Positions 6,817-18,651 are shown, counted from the stretch's first letter. The stretch is 37,740 nucleotides of DNA from DATAVB01 sp040414495 (GCA_040414495.1 JBEDUI010000280.1:1-37740); one strand, 5' to 3'. Translations and numbers: made by a program. The notes: generated by a model from the sequence alone, not told the origin.

Positions 6817-9800
6817 ATGCACGTCGTCAGGAAGGCTCGGCAGAATTTGCTGGGCCGGCAGGCCAGTCGTGTTGCCGGAAGCCCGATATCGCGCAAGCGC
6901 CGGTGGCGCGCTCTCGCCGCGGGTCTGCTGAGCGTGGCGGTCGCGGCGACCCTCACCATCTCCAGCGACGCTAACGCTGCCACGGGTCTGACCGGATCGG
7001 GTACGACCTCGGATCCCTTCCAGATCGCCAATGCGGCTGATCTGCAGGCCGCTGCCCAGGCCATCAACGCAGACACGAGCGACACCGGCGCCGCCGCGGC
7101 TGACTACGTACTGACCTCCAACATCGACTTCCAGGGTGAGACTTTCTCGGGGATCAACTACTTCACCGGCGTGCTGGATGGTCAAGGACACACGATCTCC
7201 AGCATCACGTACGGCGTGGGTTCAGGTGGCCCGACGATCTCTGGCAGTACGTACGACAACACGCTCGCGTTCTTCCACGTCCTGGACAAGGGCGCTGTCG
7301 TCAAGAACCTGAGCCTGAACCGAGTCACCGCCATTGCGAATTCGTCGGCCCGTGCTGGCGCGGCCGGGCTGGCGTATCTCGTATGCGACAGCACCGTGAC
7401 CGACAACTCGGTGGTCCACTCCACCATCTGGGCCGAGGGCGACGGCACCTACCACGGTTACGCCGCCGGCTTGGCCGCGCATGTGTGGGGCCACCAGTGC
7501 ACCGCGGCAAATGGCACCGGCAACGCGACCGTCACCAACAACATGGTGCTGGACACGAACATCGACGCGACCCAGTCCGGCAGCGCGCCCAACGGCGTCC
7601 AGGCCAGTGGCCTCGTCACGTACCTGCTGCCACCGGCGACGGTGGCGGACAACCTGGTGCAGTCGGTTGACATCGGACTGAACGGGCACGCACCGGCCGC
7701 GGCATGGAACACCGCCGGCATCGCCGCCTATCCGGTCTCGGCCGGGAGCGGAATCGTCAGCAAGATCGACAACAACGTGGTGAACGGGCTGTCGATCACG
7801 TACACGACGGCCGGCACCACCGCGAGCCAGGCCGGCGCCATCATCGGCGGCGTGACGCGCTATCCCGACTCGTTCGAGCTGACCGGGAACCTGTCCGCAG
7901 ATCTGAGCCTCACCGGGACGCCCGACTCCAACACCAGCGGTCAAGACGGCGCGGCGGCCACCACCGACCCGGCCAAGAATCCGGCACTGCCCGATCTGAC
8001 TTCCCAGTCCACGTACGAGGGCATCGGCTGGGATTTCACCACCCCGATCTGGGCCTGGGACGACACGAATCACCAGCCGACATTGGCTGCCGTCCCGACC
8101 CTCGCCGGCACGCGCCCGGCGCTGCCGCAGCCGAAACTCGTCTCGTCGGTCCCCGCCGCGGGCGACACGATCACACATACGGTCGTCTTCAACGTCACCT
8201 TCGACGTCCAAGCGGCACGGGACTGGTCGTACTCCCTTGATGGCAGCCCGATCCAGCCGCACGACACGATCGGGGCGGGTCTGAAAGCCGGTAAGCACAC
8301 CATCGCTATCTCGGCCACCGGCCTGGATGGCAAGCCGCTGTCGTGGACGATTCCGTTCACCTCGACCGCGATTCCCACCGGCGCTGACCACGTCGGCCTG
8401 CAGTCCGACGGGCGCGTCCTGACCAATACCAACCAGTATCTTTCGCCCTACGGTCAGCGGATCACGTACTCGGCGTGGTCGGTCGGCCAGGCCATCAGCC
8501 CGGACGGAACCAAGATCGCCGTGCAGGCCGGCGGCTACGCCGAAACCGCCGGCAGTTCGCTGAACATCGTCGATGCCGCAACCGGCAAGATCCTGCAAAC
8601 GGTCAAGCCGCCGATCGCGGGCATCGCGCGGCCGGTCTATTCGCCGGACGGCGAGTTCCTGTACGCGGCCGCGTCGAGTGTATTCGCGGCCCGAGCCGGA
8701 ACGACGGAAATCCTGAAGTACTCGGTCGGGCCGGGCGGCATGATCACCAACCCGACGGCGCCGACCACCATTGCCCTCGGACAGCTTGAATTCCCGTACG
8801 GAATGGCGATCTCGTCCGATGGGTCGAAGCTCTACACGATCCTGAACGGGTCCGACAGCCTCGGCGTCATCGACACCACGACCAATCAGGTCGCGGATCG
8901 GATCCGCGTCGGCCAGATCCCACAGGATGTGGCCATCGTCGGCAACGAAGCGTTCGTCACCAACCGGGGTGGCCGGGTGCCTACCGCCACGGACAACACG
9001 AACCTATCCGGTACGGGTGCTGCCGTCGGGGCGCCTGGTTTGGAGACCCCCGTTGTCGCCGATCAGGCGACCGGCGCCACGACGACGGGCACGGTCTCGG
9101 TAGTCGACCTGCGCACGAACACCGTGACCAACACGATCCAGGTCGGGCTGCAGCCGGCGGCCATGACGGTGCATGACGGGGACGTCTTCGTCACCAACAC
9201 CAACAGCGACACCGTCTCGATCATCGATGCCGCGTCGCACAAGGTGACCCAGACGTTCAACGTGAACCCGCTGCCTGGATCAACGGTCGGCGCGGCGCCG
9301 AACTCCGTTACGTTCCCCGACGACCACCACCTGCTGGTCAGCGTCGGCCGGGACAACGCGATCGCCGAGTTCGCCTACGACGGACCGCGCCAGCCCGTCC
9401 GGTACATGGGTCTGATTCCGACCGACTGGTACCCGAACCAGATCAGCTACGACTCCAAGCTCGGCAAGGTGATCGTCAGCAACCAGCAGGGCACCGGCGA
9501 CCCGAAGCGCGCACCCAAAGTCTTTGCCCAGCAGGGCTCGACGACCATGTTCGACGCGCCGTCCAACATCAAGCTCAGCAGCCTGACCCAGCAGGTGTTC
9601 AAGAACAACGGCTGGAACGACCTGCCGGCCTCGAACAAGACCGGCGGCGGCTCCGGAGAACTCCCGAACGGGGACCTGCCGGCGATCCCGACCAACCTCG
9701 GCAAGCCGTCCGCGATCAAACACGTCATCCTGATCATCAAGGAGAACGAGCCGTACGACGCGATCTTCGGTGACCTTGGACGGGGCAACGGCGATCCGAC

Positions 9801-11088
9801 GGAAACCCTCTATGGGGCGGCCTCTACGCCGAACCATCGCAGCATCGCGAACACCTTCGGGCTGTTCGACAACTTCTACGACAACGGCCAGGTGACCGGC
9901 GACGGGCACTCCTGGATGGCCGAAGCCAACAACAACGACTACGTCGAACAGAACCTCGCGACCGGCGACTCGCGGGGCGCACCCCAGTCAGCCGGGGACG
10001 CGATGGCGTACCAGACCAACGGGTTCCTGTGGAGCGCGGCGTTGAAGGCGCACAAGACCGTCGCCACCTACGGTGAGTACGCCGCCAAGACCACCGGCAC
10101 CCTCGGCACCTGGCAGCAGTACTACGCCGACTCCCAGATCATGGAAGGCAAGGCAACCGGCGACCTCCCGGTCTCCCCCAAGCAGGCCCAGGCCACCACG
10201 GAATGGCCGGCGCTGAACAAGACACTGAACCCCGACTATCCGTCGCTGAACCAAGGGGTCCCGGAGCAGTTCCGGGTCGATGTGTGGGAGCAGGACTTCA
10301 AGAACGCCGAGCAGACCGGCAACATGCCGAACCTGACCATCATGACGATGGGCAACGACCACACCGGCGGCCCGGCCACCGCCCAGGCGCAGGTGGCCGA
10401 CAACGACCTGGCCGTCGGCCGCGTCGTCGACGACGTCTCACACAGCCGGTTCTGGAAGGACTCCCTGATCGTCACGGTCGAGGACGACACCCAGAACGCG
10501 ACCGACCACGTCGACCCGCACCGCGGTCCGCTGCTGATGGCCAGCCCGTACGTCAAGCACGGAATCATCGACGGCACCTACTACTCGCAGATCAACGTCG
10601 TGAAGACGATCGAGCAGATCCTCGGCACGCAACCGCTGAACCAGATGGACCGCGCCGCGACACCGATGTTCGACGCCTTCACCAACAAGCCGGATCTCAC
10701 CCCGTACAACGCGATCACGCCCCAAACCCCGCTCACGCAAGGCGTTACCGGGCTGATTCCGTTGACGCCGTCGGCGGCTACCGCCGCAAATCCGAAGGCG
10801 GCCGCGGCAGTGCAGGCGACCAAGGGGCCCGCGGCTCCGCAACCGCCGGCCGCGCAGAAGGCCGTCGCAGCCCAGTGGAACAGCTGGTACAAGACGGTGG
10901 CTGAGCCGGCGCTGACCGGTCCGAATCCGCGAATCGACATGGTCAATCCGCCGTTGCTTGACCGCTTCGATTGGTACCAGACAAAAGGCTGGACCACCCC
11001 GTACCCCGGCGATTCGAGGATCCTGGCGCCGGACCAGGTACCGGGTCGGGATGCGGTGATTCCGTACGACCAGCTCGGCTTCCGCTGA
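6817..11088 (+). CDS. Secreted multidomain YncE-like propeller / phosphoesterase protein
   Basis: A 1,423-aa exported protein. Residues 1-54 form a long signal peptide: a basic stretch SRKRRWR, a hydrophobic core and ANA before the likely cut. About 55-420 is a GSGTxxDPFQI-NAADLQA beta-helix/GLUG-like region; about 435-520 an Ig-like segment; about 550-870 a YncE-type beta-propeller (SPDGTKI, VIDTTTNQVADRI, VVDLRTNTV repeats). From about 966 there is a PF04185-type phosphoesterase domain with IIKENEPYD, GDGHSWMAEANNNDYVE, NDHTGGP and EDDTQNATDHVDPHR, the metal and active-site blocks of the YncE/alkaline-phosphatase-like family. The start at 6817 is chosen for GGAAGG at 6805-6810; ATGs at 6796 and 6811 lie too early. 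It is followed after 1 nt by an ABC ATPase gene, so the three genes probably form one operon. The phosphoester substrate is unknown. Confidence 0.88.
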   Translation: MHVVRKARQNLLGRQASRVAGSPISRKRRWRALAAGLLSVAVAATLTISSDANAATGLTGSGTTSDPFQIANAADLQAAAQAINADTSDTGAAAADYVLTSNIDFQGETFSGINYFTGVLDGQGHTISSITYGVGSGGPTISGSTYDNTLAFFHVLDKGAVVKNLSLNRVTAIANSSARAGAAGLAYLVCDSTVTDNSVVHSTIWAEGDGTYHGYAAGLAAHVWGHQCTAANGTGNATVTNNMVLDTNIDATQSGSAPNGVQASGLVTYLLPPATVADNLVQSVDIGLNGHAPAAAWNTAGIAAYPVSAGSGIVSKIDNNVVNGLSITYTTAGTTASQAGAIIGGVTRYPDSFELTGNLSADLSLTGTPDSNTSGQDGAAATTDPAKNPALPDLTSQSTYEGIGWDFTTPIWAWDDTNHQPTLAAVPTLAGTRPALPQPKLVSSVPAAGDTITHTVVFNVTFDVQAARDWSYSLDGSPIQPHDTIGAGLKAGKHTIAISATGLDGKPLSWTIPFTSTAIPTGADHVGLQSDGRVLTNTNQYLSPYGQRITYSAWSVGQAISPDGTKIAVQAGGYAETAGSSLNIVDAATGKILQTVKPPIAGIARPVYSPDGEFLYAAASSVFAARAGTTEILKYSVGPGGMITNPTAPTTIALGQLEFPYGMAISSDGSKLYTILNGSDSLGVIDTTTNQVADRIRVGQIPQDVAIVGNEAFVTNRGGRVPTATDNTNLSGTGAAVGAPGLETPVVADQATGATTTGTVSVVDLRTNTVTNTIQVGLQPAAMTVHDGDVFVTNTNSDTVSIIDAASHKVTQTFNVNPLPGSTVGAAPNSVTFPDDHHLLVSVGRDNAIAEFAYDGPRQPVRYMGLIPTDWYPNQISYDSKLGKVIVSNQQGTGDPKRAPKVFAQQGSTTMFDAPSNIKLSSLTQQVFKNNGWNDLPASNKTGGGSGELPNGDLPAIPTNLGKPSAIKHVILIIKENEPYDAIFGDLGRGNGDPTETLYGAASTPNHRSIANTFGLFDNFYDNGQVTGDGHSWMAEANNNDYVEQNLATGDSRGAPQSAGDAMAYQTNGFLWSAALKAHKTVATYGEYAAKTTGTLGTWQQYYADSQIMEGKATGDLPVSPKQAQATTEWPALNKTLNPDYPSLNQGVPEQFRVDVWEQDFKNAEQTGNMPNLTIMTMGNDHTGGPATAQAQVADNDLAVGRVVDDVSHSRFWKDSLIVTVEDDTQNATDHVDPHRGPLLMASPYVKHGIIDGTYYSQINVVKTIEQILGTQPLNQMDRAATPMFDAFTNKPDLTPYNAITPQTPLTQGVTGLIPLTPSAATAANPKAAAAVQATKGPAAPQPPAAQKAVAAQWNSWYKTVAEPALTGPNPRIDMVNPPLLDRFDWYQTKGWTTPYPGDSRILAPDQVPGRDAVIPYDQLGFR

Positions 11089-11089
11089 C

Positions 11090-12064
11090 ATGCGTCCGGT
11101 GCTGGAGACGCGAGGGCTGGTCAAGCGGTACGGCGAGCTCACGGCAGTCGACGGGATTGACCTGTCGATTGGGCCCGGCACCGTCTGCGGCCTGCTCGGT
11201 CGTAATGGTGCGGGGAAAACGACGCTGCTACGGATAATCCTCGGCCTGCTGGCCTCGGATGCCGGGGCGGTGCGCCTGTTCGGCCACGAGGCATCGCCCC
11301 ACGACACGGTGGCGCGGGAGCGGGTGGCCGGGTTCGTCGAGGAGCTGCGGTTCTATCCGTACCTTTCAGCCGTACGGAACCTGGAGCTGCTTTCTCGCCT
11401 GGACAGCGCCGGAGCGTCGGTGGCTCCGGGCGATGCGCTGGAGATGGTGGGCCTGGCCGACCGGGCCCGGGAAAAGGTCCGGGGCTTTTCTACGGGGATG
11501 AAGCAGCGGCTCGGTATCGCGACCGCGCTCGTTCGCGCCCCGGACCTGCTGATCCTGGACGAGCCGACCATCGGCCTGGACCCGACCAGCGCGGCATCGG
11601 TGCGGACGTTGGTCCGGCGTATGGCCGACGATGGCAAAACCGTCTTCCTGTCCAGCCACAACATGACCGAAGTCGCGGAGATCTGCGACAGCGTAGTGAT
11701 CATCGACGCTGGCGCGCTCGTGTGGCAGGGCACCCTGGACCGGCTGCGGGAACAGGCTCCGGTGGCCGCGTACCGGTTGTGGACCACCGACGACGCGGGT
11801 GCCAGGCAGCTCGGCCGCGAGTTCGACATCGACATTGATCGGCTGTCCTCGGGCGCTTTGCTCGTTCATGCGGATGATGCGTTACGGAACAGCTTTGTGC
11901 TCGAGCTTGCCCGCCAGAACATCGCCGTCCGGCAACTCGAGCCGGACATCTCACCGTTGGAGTCCCTGTTCGCCGCCCTGACCGGCGACCCAGCGGAAAG
12001 CGCCGGAGAGTCGGAGTCACAAGGCATTCCGGCCCGGTCTGAAGCAGACAAGGTTCATCGATGA
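11090..12064 (+). CDS. ABC transporter ATP-binding protein
   Basis: A 324-aa ATPase of the CcmA/DrrA-like exporter type. Walker A is GRNGAGKTT (residues 37-45), the signature FSTGMKQRL lies near 135, Walker B LLILDEP near 155, and the switch His is in SSHNM. The C-terminal 100 residues form the usual accessory region of drug or antibiotic exporters. It starts 1 nt after the phosphoesterase stop and its own stop overlaps the permease start in ATGA, so the operon is probably translationally coupled. It should power the permease encoded next; the cargo is not evident. Confidence 0.93.
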   Translation: MRPVLETRGLVKRYGELTAVDGIDLSIGPGTVCGLLGRNGAGKTTLLRIILGLLASDAGAVRLFGHEASPHDTVARERVAGFVEELRFYPYLSAVRNLELLSRLDSAGASVAPGDALEMVGLADRAREKVRGFSTGMKQRLGIATALVRAPDLLILDEPTIGLDPTSAASVRTLVRRMADDGKTVFLSSHNMTEVAEICDSVVIIDAGALVWQGTLDRLREQAPVAAYRLWTTDDAGARQLGREFDIDIDRLSSGALLVHADDALRNSFVLELARQNIAVRQLEPDISPLESLFAALTGDPAESAGESESQGIPARSEADKVHR

Positions 12065-13383
12065 CGGCCGTCGCTTCTGAACGACTCGTTCGAGACGCCA
12101 GCCGCCCTGGACTTGGTGCTGCGGTCCACGTCGAAATGGCGAAGCTGACCTCCCAGTGGTCGCTGCGGGTGGTTCTCCTGCTCTGTGTCGCTGTCCCGAT
12201 CGCGTTCGCCGCGTTCACGAAGTCGCAATGGCCGTCCGGTCCGTCGGACGTACTGTTCGGCCGCTGGGCCGGCGCCTCCGGGTTCGCGACATCCCTGACC
12301 CTGCTCAATTCCGCCAATTTCTACGGCATTCCGTTGTTGGCCGGCTTGTTCGCCGGCGACATCTTCGCCGGCGAGGACCGTCACGGCACCTGGAAGATGA
12401 TCTTGGCTCGCTCGGCCTCGCGGACGCACATCTGCGGCGGCAAGGCGATCGCGGCGACCGTCTGCGTCTGGGCCGGCTTCCTGACCATGGGCGCGGTCAG
12501 CCTTCTCGCCGGGGTGGCGATCGCCGGCAGCTCCTCGTTGGTCAACCTGTCCGGGCAGCTGGTCCCGGCCGGTACGGCGTGGGCTCTGGTCGCGCTGGCC
12601 TGGCTGTATTCGCTCCTGCCGGCCGCGACGTTTATCGCCCTGGGTCTGCTGCTGTCGATCGCATCCCGGTCGACGATCGTGGGCGTGCTCGGCCCGCTCG
12701 TTGTCGCCGGAGCCCTGCAACTGCTCGAGGTCATCGGGCACGGCCGCATCGCCCGCATCATCTCCCCGGCCGCCCCGTTCGACGCATGGCACGCCTTGTT
12801 CACCGACCCGCGGCATCTCGGCACGCTGTTGCAGGGTGCGATCACCAGCATCGTTTGGACCGCGATCTTCGGTGGCGCTGCCTGGTATCTCCTGCGCAGC
12901 CGAGCGTTCGGCTCCGCCGACACGACGCCTCGGCTGCAGCGCCGAGCCGCGGCCCGGATCGCTGGCGTCGCGGTCGTGGTCGTGGCTGTGCTCGCAGGCG
13001 TGTCCGGCGTCGGGCCGACCAACCTGACGGCCAAGCAGCTGCAAGCGTCCATTGCCCCCGAATTCGGAAGGCTCGCCGTCGCCCACTACCGGTGGCAGAC
13101 AGGCTCCGCACGGGTCACACGCCCACCGATGAAGGCGACCTGCAACCGCGGTGCCGGCACCGAGAAGAGCCGGGGACCCGGCAGCGACTGGTCCTGCACC
13201 CTCGTCGACACCCGCGTCGCCGACGGCGCACCACCGGTCGCCCTCGACGTGACGCTCAAAGCCAACGGCTGCTACTCCGCCGGGGCCGGCTCCGAGCTCG
13301 GCGCTCTGGTCCTGACTGACCACAAGGGCAAGGCGTTCATCAACCCGCTCTACGAATTCGATGGGTGTCTTGGAACGCCCTAG
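12061..13383 (+). CDS. ABC-2-type permease with C-terminal extracytoplasmic domain
   Basis: A 440-aa membrane protein. Six hydrophobic segments fall at roughly 35-52, 80-100, 130-155, 170-200, 205-225 and 255-280, as in ABC-2 permeases. A seventh (about 300-320, IAGVAVVVVAVLAG) precedes a hydrophilic tail of about 118 residues. An odd number of spans would put that tail outside the membrane, and its four Cys (about 361, 379, 404 and 436) could form two disulfides. I do not recognise the tail domain. The start overlaps the ATPase stop by 4 nt. The gene is convergent with the following tetR. Confidence 0.85.
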   Translation: MTAVASERLVRDASRPGLGAAVHVEMAKLTSQWSLRVVLLLCVAVPIAFAAFTKSQWPSGPSDVLFGRWAGASGFATSLTLLNSANFYGIPLLAGLFAGDIFAGEDRHGTWKMILARSASRTHICGGKAIAATVCVWAGFLTMGAVSLLAGVAIAGSSSLVNLSGQLVPAGTAWALVALAWLYSLLPAATFIALGLLLSIASRSTIVGVLGPLVVAGALQLLEVIGHGRIARIISPAAPFDAWHALFTDPRHLGTLLQGAITSIVWTAIFGGAAWYLLRSRAFGSADTTPRLQRRAAARIAGVAVVVVAVLAGVSGVGPTNLTAKQLQASIAPEFGRLAVAHYRWQTGSARVTRPPMKATCNRGAGTEKSRGPGSDWSCTLVDTRVADGAPPVALDVTLKANGCYSAGAGSELGALVLTDHKGKAFINPLYEFDGCLGTP

Positions 13384-13406
13384 CCGTGATGTTCAGGCAG
13401 GTTTGC

Positions 13407-14003
13407 TCAGGGATTGTCCGGCTCAGGTTGCCGGCGGCGTAGGCCGTCGAAGAGGAGGGCGGTGATCTGTCGGGCTTCCTCCACCCAGCCTTCGGTGGGG
13501 CGCATTCCGCAGATTCCGCCCAGGGCGCGCAGCAGGGTGGGGCCGGTGACGTCGTCTCGGATGGTGCCGGCCGCAATGCCCGCGTCGAGCAGCTGAGTCA
13601 GGGCGTTCGCCATCCGGGTGCGGGCGGTCTGGAAGATCGGTGAGTCCGTGGCCATGATGCTTTCCAGAACGACGGACATCCCTTTGCCCACGGCCGCGTG
13701 ATCCACGAGCAGCAGGAGGAAACGCCGCAGCGCCTCGTCCGGGGCGTGTTTGGCCAGGAGCTCGGCGGGCGCGGCGCACAGGTCGTCGACCTCTTTGCGG
13801 TAGACCTCCTCGATGAGGGCCTCGCGCGTCTCGAAGTGGCGATAAAGCGTTCCGACGGCGACGCCGGCGCTGCGGGCGATGACTTCGATGTGGGCGTCGG
13901 TGTCGCCGCCGAGGAACGCCTCCCGCGCTGCGGACAGCAATGCCTCGCGGTTGCGTCGCGCATCGGCGCGCAGCGGGCGTGATGCTGGCAACAGAACCTC
14001 CAT
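13407..14003 (-). CDS. TetR-family transcriptional regulator
   Basis: A 198-aa repressor. The HTH spans about residues 10-60 (ADARRNREALLSAAREAF; IARSAGVAVGTLYRHFETRE), followed by a helical ligand-binding domain ending GGICGMRPTEGW, as in the SbtR-like/TetR_C group. The frame is open upstream; the Met at 14001-14003 gives a family-like N-terminus, and another in-frame Met at 14051 would run into the divergent promoter. It faces the SDR gene across 66 nt and most likely represses it and the following VOC gene (inference from divergent layout). Confidence 0.86.
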   Translation of the reverse strand: MEVLLPASRPLRADARRNREALLSAAREAFLGGDTDAHIEVIARSAGVAVGTLYRHFETREALIEEVYRKEVDDLCAAPAELLAKHAPDEALRRFLLLLVDHAAVGKGMSVVLESIMATDSPIFQTARTRMANALTQLLDAGIAAGTIRDDVTGPTLLRALGGICGMRPTEGWVEEARQITALLFDGLRRRQPEPDNP

Positions 14004-14055
14004 AAGGTGAGTCTGGTTCCGCTTGTGTATTGTTTCCGGAGTCGGGTTCATCTTA
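14003..14055. promoter_or_regulatory. Divergent tetR/SDR promoter region with distant inverted repeat
   Basis: TAAGGTGA at 14003-14010 and TCATCTTA at 14048-14055 form an inverted pair with one mismatch, 37 nt apart. They could be two half-sites of a regulator, but no continuous 15-20 bp palindrome was found here. Confidence 0.3.
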
Positions 14056-14069
14056 CGGAGGAGATTCCC

Positions 14070-14843
14070 ATGCCTATTTCGGACGAGGGGCTGGACGGGC
14101 TTCGGGTGCTGGTTACCGGCGGCAGCCGCGGCTTGGGCGAGGCGACCGTCCGTCGCTTCGTTGCCGCGGGTGCGACCGTGCTGACGGCCTCTCGCAGCAG
14201 GCCGAAGGAGTACGCCATCGCCACGTTCATTCCGGCGGATCTCTCCACGGAAGAGGGCGTGAGGCAACTCGGCCGCGCGGTCGTCGACCGCGTGGGTGGA
14301 GTGGACGTGCTCGTGAATAACGCGGGTGCGGCGAGTGCCCCGGCGCCGACGCTGAACCGGTCGGACGAGTCCTGGTGGGCGGACCTGGAGATGAACCTCC
14401 TCAGCGCCGTGCGCCTGGACCGGGCCCTCGTTCCGGGCATGGTCGAACGCGGCTCCGGCGTCGTCGTGCATGTCTCCTCGATCGCCAGCCAACTCCCGCA
14501 GCGCACTGAAGCGTCCTACGCCGCCGCCAAAGCGGCGCTCAACACCTACAGCCGCGAGCTGGCGACCGAGGTGGGCGAGCACGGGGTGCGGGTGGTGTGC
14601 GTCCTTCCCGGCTTCGTCGTCACTGACGGCGCCACCGCCCATCTCCAGCACATGGCCGACCAGCAAGGCGTAAGCGCCGAGCAGGCCAAGCAGCAGCTCG
14701 TGGATCACCTGAAGGTTCCGATGGGCCGCCCAGGAGATCCCGAGGATGTCGCCGAGATGATCGCGTTCCTCGCCTCGGGCCGGGCGAAGTGGCTCACCGG
14801 AGCGCAGTTCCGCGTCGACGGCGGCATCATCCCGACCGTCTGA
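14070..14843 (+). CDS. Short-chain dehydrogenase/reductase (SDR)
   Basis: A 257-aa classical SDR. The cofactor motif TGGSRGLG is at residues 16-23, then NNAG, and the catalytic Ser-Tyr-Lys set SSIASQ...YAAAK with Tyr near 150; the C-terminus SGRAKWLTGAQFRVDGG is typical. It should be an NAD(P)-dependent oxidoreductase of unknown substrate. GGAGGAG at 14057-14063 sits about 6 nt before the ATG at 14070, which decides the start over an in-frame upstream codon. It is divergent from tetR and is followed after 32 nt by a VOC gene, probably in the same transcript. Confidence 0.92.
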   Translation: MPISDEGLDGLRVLVTGGSRGLGEATVRRFVAAGATVLTASRSRPKEYAIATFIPADLSTEEGVRQLGRAVVDRVGGVDVLVNNAGAASAPAPTLNRSDESWWADLEMNLLSAVRLDRALVPGMVERGSGVVVHVSSIASQLPQRTEASYAAAKAALNTYSRELATEVGEHGVRVVCVLPGFVVTDGATAHLQHMADQQGVSAEQAKQQLVDHLKVPMGRPGDPEDVAEMIAFLASGRAKWLTGAQFRVDGGIIPTV

Positions 14844-14875
14844 ACACCGGTACGAACAACTAAGGAGAGGCCCCC

Positions 14876-15244
14876 GTGACCGTCACCCTGACTTCCGTGA
14901 TCATCGACGCCGCCGGCCTCGAGGCGGAGAGCGCCTTCTGGCAGCGGCTGCTCGACGGCTCGATCACCCGCACGCCGAGCCACCACTTCATCCAGGCCCC
15001 CGGTCTCCCGGTGCTCGTCATCCAATCGGCCCCGGATCACGTCGCCCCGAACTGGCCGGACGGCACCTCCCAGCAGATGCACCTCGACTTCACCGTCGAC
15101 GACCTCGCCGCCGCCGACCGCGTCGCGACCCAGGCCGGCGCCACCCGACTACGCCCCACCGACGACGTCACCCCGGAAAGCCGGACCGGCAGCCGGGTCT
15201 ACACCAGCCCGGCCGGGCACCCTTTCTGCCTGCGATCCGCTTGA
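14876..15244 (+). CDS. VOC (glyoxalase/bleomycin-resistance-like) protein
   Basis: A 122-aa single-domain VOC protein starting at GTG 14876 after AAGGAGAGG. The pattern VIIDAAGLEAESAFWQRLL, MHLDFTVDDLAAADRVATQAGAT and a C-terminal YTSPAGHPFCL fit the actinobacterial VOC group often annotated glyoxalase-like. It probably binds or modifies a small molecule. Its place behind an SDR under a TetR suggests a shared response. The exact reaction is unknown. Confidence 0.85.
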   Translation: MTVTLTSVIIDAAGLEAESAFWQRLLDGSITRTPSHHFIQAPGLPVLVIQSAPDHVAPNWPDGTSQQMHLDFTVDDLAAADRVATQAGATRLRPTDDVTPESRTGSRVYTSPAGHPFCLRSA

Positions 15245-15273
15245 CGACGTACCTGTCGATCCCCCAGACCGGA

Positions 15274-17643
<2,370 letters not shown>

Positions 17644-17703
17644 GCTCGTCTCCGTCTCGTTCGGGCAGGGGCTCTGATCTAACCAAGAGATTTCCGGTCT
17701 GGC

Positions 17704-18054
17704 TTATTGATCCTGAATCAGCCCCAGCACGTTGCCGTCGGTGTCGGTGAAGCTGGCTACCAGCCGGCCGCCGCCGACGTCGTGCGGCGATTCCTTCACG
17801 GTGGCGCCGGCCGCGGTAACCTCAGTCAGCTTCGCCTCGATGTCCGACACGTGCCAATACGCCACCGGCGAGGCCATCCCCTGCGCGGCGCCGCCGGGCA
17901 CCAGCCCGATCTGCTGGCCCTCGGCGTCGTAGCCGACGTAGTACTCGCTGTCGGTGGTCGGCTGTATGCCGAGCAGCGCGCTGTACACCGCCTTCGCCTT
18001 GGCCAGATCGGACACCGGGTGCAGTACGGTCTTGATCCCCTGGGTGGTTGTCAT
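17704..18054 (-). CDS. VOC-family protein
   Basis: A 116-aa single VOC domain (VLHPVSDLAKAKAVYSALLGI; YVGYDAEGQQIGLVP; VASFTDTDGNVLGLIQDQ). The second half ends with the usual D-x-DGN-x-L-GL-x-Q pattern. AGGAG 5 nt before the ATG at 18052-18054 favours that start over the GTG two codons earlier. It lies about 60 nt upstream of the UvrA-like gene on the same strand and may be co-transcribed with it. The ligand is unknown. Confidence 0.87.
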   Translation of the reverse strand: MTTTQGIKTVLHPVSDLAKAKAVYSALLGIQPTTDSEYYVGYDAEGQQIGLVPGGAAQGMASPVAYWHVSDIEAKLTEVTAAGATVKESPHDVGGGRLVASFTDTDGNVLGLIQDQ

Positions 18055-18093
18055 GGTCACTCCTGAAGTCGTGGTGCTCTTATGGCGGCCACG

Positions 18094-18648
18094 TTACGGA
18101 CGGTCCGCCGACCCACGCTTCTTGATTCCTGACCATTCCAGGCTGTCCAGCCACCGGGCGATCTCGGCCCGGCGGGTCAGCCGGAGCGCTACGATGCCGG
18201 CGTCGTTGATCAAGCCCGGGTACGTGGCGCGCAACATCGCCGGTTGCCGCCACGTATAGCTGATCAGTCCGGTCTGAAAAGGAGTGCGCCACGATTGCCG
18301 GCAACCCGGCCACAATTCGCGGTGGACAAACGCGTCGAGGAACGTTCGACGCAGCACCCGCGGAAACGTAATCCGACGCGGAAGATCCAGCCACACAAGC
18401 AGATCAGCGGCCGGCCAGGTGAGGTCGCCGATTTTCGTACGATAATTTCCGACGATTACCCACGACGGCATTACGACCTTCGTTCGGACCGCCGACCGGA
18501 ATTCGGCCGGGTCGGACCGTTGCCAACCCGGTTTCCAGAACAGCGTGTCCAGATCGGTGAACGGCACGCCGAGGCGGTGGGCCGCATCGCGGCCCACCGT
18601 CGTCTTGCCCGATCCGCCCGCTCCTACGATGACAATCCGCGGCCCCAC
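18094..18648 (-). CDS. P-loop kinase, adenylate-kinase-related (topology modulation type)
   Basis: A 184-aa NMP-kinase-like protein. The P-loop GAGGSGKTT is at residues 9-17, followed by FTDLDTLFWKPGW and WVIVGNYRTK, and a LVWLDLPRR strand as in FlaR/topology-modulation-like small kinases. It should be a cytoplasmic nucleotide- or small-molecule kinase of unknown substrate. The GTG start at 18646-18648 comes 3 nt after the stop of the upstream GyrI-like gene, so the two are probably translated in a coupled way. Confidence 0.8.
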   Translation of the reverse strand: MGPRIVIVGAGGSGKTTVGRDAAHRLGVPFTDLDTLFWKPGWQRSDPAEFRSAVRTKVVMPSWVIVGNYRTKIGDLTWPAADLLVWLDLPRRITFPRVLRRTFLDAFVHRELWPGCRQSWRTPFQTGLISYTWRQPAMLRATYPGLINDAGIVALRLTRRAEIARWLDSLEWSGIKKRGSADRP

Positions 18649-18651
18649 TGC

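Noticed and set aside
7222..8598. Long open frame on the minus strand within the phosphoesterase gene
   Set aside because: It is a GC-rich shadow of the plus-strand gene, low in recognisable motifs and without a ribosome binding site.
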